A stretch of 64,000 bases of DNA from Piliocolobus tephrosceles (taxonomy: Eukaryota > Chordata > Mammalia > Primates > Cercopithecidae), in contig NC_045436.1 in NCBI RefSeq assembly GCF_002776525.5, forward strand, positions 102,025,211-102,089,210, given 5' to 3'. Each line of letters starts with the position of its first letter. Position 1 is the stretch's first letter. Shown one piece after another: positions 57,677-64,000 of this stretch. The notes under the pieces are model-generated. The model worked only from the letters and a program-made list of their open reading frames with translations, had not been told where the DNA came from and searched no databases. A program made the translations under genes and the position numbers.

Positions 57677-57880
57677 GGCCGGGCATGGTGGCTCACACCT
57701 GTAATCCCAGCACTTTGGGAGGCCAAGGTGGGCAGACTACCCGAGCCCTGGCATCTGAGAGCAGCCTGGGCATCATGGCGAAACCCCATCTCTACCAAAA
57801 ACACAAAAATTAGCCAGTCTCATATAACCCAATTTCAAAATAGATAAAAATTAAAAAATAAAATTTAAAAGTTAAAAAAA
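57677..57880 (+). mobile_element. Chimeric Alu left arm plus L1-like segment, intron 3
   Basis: Alu sequence runs to 'acaaaaattagccagt' (about 57820), then switches to non-Alu 'ctcatataacccaatttcaa' and an A-rich end. 'aaaattcaga' flanks it at 57663-57672 and 57881-57890. Confidence 0.7.
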
Positions 57881-57949
57881 AAAATTCAGACGCAGTCTGT
57901 TTTTAAAACACATAAATTTCCTGGAAAGAGTCTTGTTTTTTTTTTGTTT

Positions 57950-58238
57950 TGTTTTGAGACGGAGTCTCGCTCTATCGCCCAGGCTGGAGTGCAGTGGCCG
58001 GATCTCAGCTCACTGCAAGCTCCACCTCCCGGGTTTACGCCATTCTCCTGCCTCAGCCTCCTGAGTAGCTGGGACTACAGGCGCCCACCACCTCGCCTGG
58101 CTAGTTTTTTTGTATTTTTTAGTAGAGACGGGGTTTCACGGTGTTAGCCAGGATGGTCTCGATCTCCTGACCACGTGATCCACCCGTCTTGGCCTCCCAA
58201 AGTGTTGGGATTACAGGCTTGAGCCACCGCACCCGGCC
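57950..58238 (-). mobile_element. AluY, Old World monkey type, intron 3
   Basis: Reverse orientation, with 'gtggccggatctcagctcac' and 'ggattacaggcttgagccac', the complements of the monkey-type boxes. Confidence 0.93.
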
Positions 58239-59089
58239 TCCAGGAGTCTTAATAAAATGTTGGCAGCTTGTTATTACCAAGGTAGGGCCAGGAAGTCAGG
58301 TACAACCAAAGAGAATCAAGGGGTTCCCTCACATCTGGCAGGATCCACTGGACTCATCTCCAGCATTACGCATGCCAACAACCAGGCCTTTTTGTTTTCA
58401 AAACCATTAAGAAACACCTACAAACTGGACTAAACATTTGTGCTCTATTTTAGCACAAACGTAAGATACAGAAATGCTGTTTTCACATGAGGGTAAAATG
58501 TAATTGTATTCTATTTCAATTTTTTACATGGATCATTTGAAAAAAATAACAATTGAAAGTTGAAGGTGAATCAATAGAACAAAAAAATATTCCCCTCATC
58601 CTACATGTTGCTGGAATGAGACTAAGAATCCAATCAAAATACTTGGCAACCAATAAAAAATAGTGAAGCACATTTTAAAAGTAGGCAAAAAAGATTTGTC
58701 CGTTGTTTCCAACACAATGAGTTCAAAAAGCCGTACCCTTCAAGAGACTGAAAGACTTCTTTCTGATCTTCATAATTACTCAAGCAGTCAACACTTTGCC
58801 AAGATGTTTCATGTCACCGAAATATTCATTTTTTTCCCCAGAGTTTTGTTATGTGGGATGAACCAGGACTGAAGAAATTTTAACAGCTTATTTTAGATTA
58901 GCAACATTTACCTTATCCAGATACAATAGTCACCATTAACCCATTTAAAATTCTAAATAAGGTCTTAGATTCAAGCATTAGTTGGTTAATTTACTGTTAA
59001 TCTTCCTGTCAAGCCCATTATGGGAGTGAAGGTGTTTCAAACGGGGAGAGGGATTTCATTCCAAATATATGAGGGCATATCATATTTAG

Positions 59090-59280
59090 GTATATCCACA
59101 AAGCACTGTTTCCAATGGCAAGTAATTGGAAATGAGCAAATTCCAAACAACAGGAGTCTAGCTAACTGCCTTTACAGTGAGTGCATCCACACAATGGCAT
59201 GGTATGCAGATTTAATAACATAAACATAGGTTTTTTCATGGAAAGATGTTCAAACTACATACTTTTAACGTTTTCTTTAA
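59090..59280 (+). mobile_element. L1 3'-end-like fragment, intron 3
   Basis: 'gcactgtttccaatggcaag', 'taattggaaatgagcaaatt' and 'cacacaatggcatggtatgc' match the L1 3' pattern of 'isolated count, then nnaatggaatactatgcag'. Confidence 0.5.
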
Positions 59281-59294
59281 AAATCATTTCATAC

Positions 59295-59620
59295 GGCCAG
59301 GCGCGGTGGCTCACGCCTGTAATGCCAGCACTGTGGGAGGCCGAGGAGAGTGGATCACGAGGTCAGGAGATCGAGACCATCCTGGCTAACATGGTGAAAC
59401 CCCATCTCTACTAAAACTACAAAAAATTAGCTGGGTGTGGTGGCAGACGCCTGTAGTCTCAGCTACTTGGGAGGCTGAGGCAGGAGAATGACGTGAACCC
59501 GGGAGGAGGAGCTTGCAGTGAGCCAAGATGGCGCCACTGCACTCCAGCCTGGGCGACAGAGCGAGACTCTGTCTCAAAAAAAATAAAAATAAATAAATTA
59601 ATAATAATAATAATAATTTC
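59295..59620 (+). mobile_element. AluY-like, intron 3
   Basis: A complete Alu 'ggccaggcgcggtggctcac' with 'gatcgagaccatcctggcta' and a tail of AAAT/AAT repeats. Confidence 0.93.
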
Positions 59621-60079
59621 AAACTTATAGAAAAACTACAAAAACCAGTAGGAGGATTTCCCACATACCTTTTACCCAGATTTCGCAATTGTTAGCATTT
59701 TTCATTTGCTTTATATTTTTCTCTTCTAACCAATTACATTTTGAACTGTTTAAGAGTAAGTTAGAGAGTTAACATCCCTTTATCCCTACTTTTATGTATA
59801 CCAAAACACAATATAAACCTATATTTAAAAGAGAGGCTACTGAAAAGTTTGCATAGTATGAGCTCATTTTATGTTCCATCTAGCTGAGATTCACATCTTC
59901 ACTCTTCTCTCCATCCAAATTAGAGACACTTAAACTAGAAGACAGATCTTTTGGATTTGTTTACAGGGAAAGAGCTACAAGGACAGGTTGCCTTGTCTCA
60001 TAGTGCAACTTGGCACCTCCTGGAAGGACCAAAAGAGGAGGAGTAGTTAAACAAACCATTACATCCTAATCCCCTAATC

Positions 60080-60203
60080 CCTTTTTTTTTTTTAAGAGAT
60101 GGGGTCTTGCTATGGTGCCCAGGCTGGCCTGGGCTCAAGTCATCCTCCTACCTCAGCCTTCAGAGTGTAGCTAGAACTATAGGTGTGTGACATTGCACCT
60201 GGC
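60080..60203 (-). mobile_element. Alu monomer (FLAM-like), intron 3
   Basis: A reverse-oriented single monomer ('agagatggggtcttgctatg' to 'gacattgcacctggc'). Confidence 0.78.
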
Positions 60204-60899
60204 TTTTAACCCCTTTCCTAAAATTCACTCTCACAACAGGGTCTCCAGTCACTATTGTGAGCTACTCCTACTAAAAGGAGCCAGACTCTCCCTTTAACAC
60301 CATAGTCAAAGAATAAACAACTGGTCCTGGCCAGCTCTCTCTAAACCACAACTGCGATAAGGCTGAAAACATTCAAAGTAAGACTTCCTTAAAGAACATA
60401 AAACGATAAAAAGCAACAATAAACATTTCTATGATAGTTGTATGAATCAAGAAAATCTAGCTTGTAAGTCCTTCTCTGGCTAGCTCTTTCCTCAATGGTA
60501 TAGACACTGACTTTAACATGACCACAAAACTCACTGCCTTTTCCCACCCTCAATATCTATTAATAGGTTCCTAGAGGACATGAGCTCTCCTCTTCTGCCT
60601 ATCTACAGCCACCTCACACATCTGGCTTCCTGTATGTAGACCAACCTCCCAGGAGAGTCCACACTTTCCTCCTGGGATGTGGTCTTAACACACGAGCCTT
60701 ATTTAATTTTTTAAAAAATGATAGCAGCTACTTATTGAATGCATATTGTACTTCATATTGCATTAAAATATGTTATTATCAACTCAATTTGATACCGATT
60801 GTAAGATGCACCATTATTAGCTTGGGAGGTAGGGAGACTACACTAAATGTACCCATCAACTGTAAGATACATCCCTATTACAGAAACTTAAAAACGCCT

Positions 60900-61050
60900 G
60901 AGGGAATTCTGTATAAAGTTCTATTTAATTCTCACATCAACTTTTTTGGTAGGTATTATATCAGTTTTTAAAATGAGGAGACTGAATCATAGAGAAATTA
61001 AGTTGCCTATCCAAGGACACACAAAAGCTCTGAAGCAGCTGAGCTGGCTC
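60900..61050 (-). repeat. MIR element, intron 3
   Basis: 'aaaatgaggagactgaatca', 'agaaattaagttgcctatcc' and 'aaggacacacaaaagctctg' form the inverted MIR consensus. Confidence 0.65.
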
Positions 61051-61589
61051 AGAATACTTTTATACCGGTTTTCCAAAGACCTCAACACTGCTGCAAGAAA
61101 CAAATATATTAGCATTTTAGGAGGGTGTGTGATTCCAGTGGTCCTACGCATAACCTAAAACAATTTTTAAAGAGCTACATTTTTCCTTTGTTTCTACAAA
61201 GAGGCATTTCGGTATTCACATTTAACTGCCTCTTCCTACTACCAGTGCTTCGGACCAGAAAAGGCAGCACTGCTGGCCGTGGCCTGATTTCTCACTCCTC
61301 CTGGAATGACATTGTGTAATTGTAAGGCAATGCACTGATACCAAAATAAAATATGTGAGTGAACGTCTTCTAAGCATGACACAGTTTGTTTTAATAAGCT
61401 AAAAAGAGCTGGCTGAAGAAACATGCCACTGAGACTGGCAGGCTCTTGCAATATTGTGTTTTAAGTCTCTCAAGTTTCAACAGAGCAGCATTTTTATAAC
61501 AATGCTGTTCTCAAAAAGGCTTAGTTATCACTAACCAGGAAACACAGAGCACAAAGGCAACGTGCTGACGAGGGAAGCCAAAAGATCTT

Positions 61590-61800
61590 GGATTCTAGAT
61601 CTGGTTCTGCTGAAGACTGGCACTGAATCTTGGATAAGATTCATCCTCTTTGAGACTATTTCCTTATTGTGATAAGGTATAGTATTACCAAACCTAACCA
61701 CTTCTCAGGGTTGGTATGAAGGTCAAATATGAAAACGTCACACTTTAAAAACCATCAAAAGGCACTGATATATAGAATAATAGGTGGTGCCAACATTATC
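61590..61800 (+). repeat. MIR element, intron 3
   Basis: 'tctggttctgctgaagactg', 'actatttccttattgtgata' and 'ctcagggttggtatgaaggt' follow MIR order. Confidence 0.6.
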
Positions 61801-62579
61801 ATTGTTTAATAGCGTGACAACTTAAAAAAAAATCCCAATAGGTTATCTATCCAAAGTTTAATTTTTAAGAGAGTAAAATAAATGTCCAAACTATTTTTCT
61901 TCAAATGGGTCACCACCTTTTGGATTACTGTTCAGTCTTTACTATCTATTTGCTGCTCATCTACCCTCAACTTGCTAGTTAGGTAACTCACACTTTTCTT
62001 GCCTTGATCTGGAGCCCTCTTCTCTCTTCAATCTGTGTCAGTGATAATTCCTCCTGAGGCTTCAGGTTGCAGATGAAAGACATCTTTTGGAAAACATCCC
62101 TGATGCTCCCTTACTCTCAAAACTGTCCAGGTTCTCTTGCAGATGCTCCCGTAACTATCCGTACTTTCTCTGTTATTGCATCCTCTCTACTCCCTCTAGA
62201 TTACATGTTCCATGGAAGTTAGGGCCAGAACCCTCACTGAATCACAGGGTGCCAGCCACACAGAGGCAACCCCATAAACATTGGCTGGTATATTTTTAGT
62301 CCCAGAACTCAGAATTTGAAACTAAGTTTCTCTTACGGCTTCAGACACTTAAGAAGATGTAGGCTGCCTGAATTATAAAGCAACACCTTAATTAACAAAC
62401 TAAACTACATGGAACTAAACATACAAGAGACAAAAAGATAATTGTTTTGCATTGTTTTCTCCCTGGAAACATTAAAACTACTCAGAAACTACTTTTCACA
62501 CAGAGATTGGCAAACAGCCACAAGATTAATAATACTCCATCTATGAGATAGACGTGGGGAAACAGGCACTCAAATCCTG

Positions 62580-62965
62580 TGGTTGGTAGGAGGGTTAAGT
62601 GCTACAACCTTTAAAGACATTAATTTGGCAATAGCCAGCAAATTCTAATTACATAGACATTTATCTAACTTCTAGCACTGCCTCCTACATGTACAAAAAA
62701 AATTTGCAAAGTTATTTGCTTCAGCCTAGTTTGCAAACAGCAAGATACTGGAAACAATCTAAATGTCTATCTACAGGTAACTGACTGGCTATGAAAACTA
62801 TGGTACAATGCCACCTACAAAGAAATAAATGCTATGCAACTATGACAAAGAATGAGGATGCTCTTTGTGCACTGATTTGGGGTAATCTCCAAGATATATT
62901 GTTAAGAAGAATAAATTTTAAAAGACAGATGTATTATATGCCAGCATTTCTGTAAATGGAAAAGG
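62580..62965 (+). mobile_element. L1 3' end (L1M-type), intron 3
   Basis: 'agatactggaaacaatctaa', 'aactatggtacaatgccacc' and 'tctccaagatatattgttaa' are characteristic of older L1 3' ends. Confidence 0.75.
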
Positions 62966-64000
62966 TATCAATGAGAAGAAAACATGGATATGGAGCTGCT
63001 TATTATGCATAAAATACCACTGGGAATAATACACAAGAAAGTCCTTACACCAATTACTTCTAGAAAGGAAGGTTGGGGAATGGTGGCTGGGGGAAGGAGT
63101 AGCGGGAATATTTTCAATGTATATCCTTTTTTTAACCTTTTAAATTCTGACCTATTACCTATTCATTAATGAAAACACAAATATTAGACTGAAATAAATA
63201 GGGATCAAAAGCTTCTTCTCACAGTACAGCTAAATTTTCTATTAGCCTTCCTCTATGTAACTTACCTTACTCCAAACACACAGCTAGGTTAAACTGTAGC
63301 CAGCTTACACCTTGGTGCTCTGGGCGCACCCCATATAATACAGGCCACATTGAATTTTTGTCAAAAACAAAACAAAGCAGATTTCCAGTCAGCCTTCCCT
63401 AGTGGACCTCGAGATGCCACAGGACTTGGTCTGAAGGCCTGTCCCAGTGTTCGCTTGCTAAATTCACATATTTCCCAAACTAGACTAGAAAGTTATTGAA
63501 AGAGAAGCATTTTTTTTAATCTCGCTCTCCTTTTTGTTAATCAGTCATACTTGAATAGTGAGAAGACACATTTGAAATAAACAAAATCTTATAGGGTTGT
63601 TTTGAGGAAGAAATATGATATGCATGTTAAAACTAGTTCCATACAAATAAATACATGCATTTCTATGAAGACACCATAATCATCATTTCTAAGAGACAAA
63701 TTAGAGGAGGAGACCAAAAGGCCGGGCTGAACAAGGTTTGACATAAAATTGTGTTTTACAGATACATAATAAATTACATAAATAGCTAAGCCTGTTCCAA
63801 AAACATGCTCATACTGCCCTGGGTGTGTTACTTCAGCTGGAAAACATATAAAGGAACCAGCAGTGATTCTACTTTCAGAAGCAACATGCCCTATGGGCAA
63901 CTACCCATCTCCTATGGGCAACTACCCATCTATCTGTACACCCAGAATTTTAGGATAAACATTTTTTAAATCCCTGGACAGATATATGAGCAAAGTTACA

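Larger units (their letters stand above)
1..64000 (-). other. AFF1: AFF1 gene, 3' portion (exons 4-20 plus introns)
   Basis: The whole window is transcribed from the minus strand as AFF1 pre-mRNA. Seventeen exons with GT-AG borders and matching phases were placed, and between them they spell the AFF1 protein from the ELL-binding region to the C-terminus. Exon numbers 4-20 follow the standard 20-exon AFF1 model and are inferred, because exons 1-3 are not in the window. Intron sizes run from 125 bp (intron 8) to about 11.3 kb (intron 7). No promoter or CpG island is visible, as expected for the 3' half of a roughly 200 kb gene. AFF4 and AFF3 were considered; the C-terminal sequence ending in LTKTP and the exon 4-6 sequence match AFF1. 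Confidence 0.95.
55962..64000 (-). other. AFF1: AFF1 intron 3 (3' part)
   Basis: No exon matching AFF1 exon 3 was found here, so the intron continues beyond the window. Contents are the Alu, L1 and MIR copies listed separately. The rest (for example 56640-57660, 58400-59080, 63000-64000) is AT-rich unique sequence with only chance open frames. A short 'ctcctatgggcaactacccat' type duplication near 63888-63930 is present. Confidence 0.8.

Noticed and set aside
1..64000. A previously undescribed gene system in the window
   Set aside because: Both strands were read for gene families, RNA genes and arrays; everything supported belongs to AFF1 or to known primate repeats.

Overview
This is primate nuclear DNA, almost certainly from an Old World monkey (Cercopithecidae). 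It is dense in Alu elements. The youngest copies (about 1411-1880, 34959-35257, 56101-56400 and, inverted, 57950-58238) carry the 'ggctcaagcctgtaat' box, and most carry 'gatccggccactg', both typical of cercopithecid AluY lineages rather than human AluY. Several old MIR, L2, L1 and hAT-Charlie fragments are also present.

The whole window lies inside one protein-coding gene on the minus strand: AFF1 (AF4/MLLT2), a scaffold of the super elongation complex that drives RNA polymerase II elongation. Seventeen coding exons can be placed by GT-AG splice sites and an unbroken reading frame. Numbered by the usual 20-exon AFF1 model they are exons 4 to 20, from 55961 down to the stop codon at 3245. They sum to 2604 nt (867 codons plus stop). 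The first three exons, the promoter and the start codon lie beyond position 64000. The 3'UTR runs from 3244 to position 1 and probably continues past the window.

Layout from the 5' side of the gene (high coordinates): the end of intron 3 (55962-64000); exons 4-7, spread over 11.6 kb and encoding the ELL-binding region; an 11.3 kb intron 7; exons 8-10, encoding the acidic/serine pSer region; the 933-nt exon 11 with the NKW motif and the AF9/ENL-binding motif; a 9.8 kb intron 11; then exons 12-20, encoding the Ser/Lys-rich nuclear-localisation region and the C-terminal homology (dimerisation) domain.

Introns 3-6 correspond to the part of human AFF1 where t(4;11) KMT2A::AFF1 leukaemia breakpoints cluster.

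No second gene, RNA gene, CRISPR array or prokaryote-like system was found. The points most worth checking are: exon 4 sandwiched between inverted Alus, one of them monkey-specific; a NAGNAG acceptor on the same exon; a 100-N gap that looks like an unmerged contig overlap; a young Alu in the 3'UTR; and some unusual splice donors.
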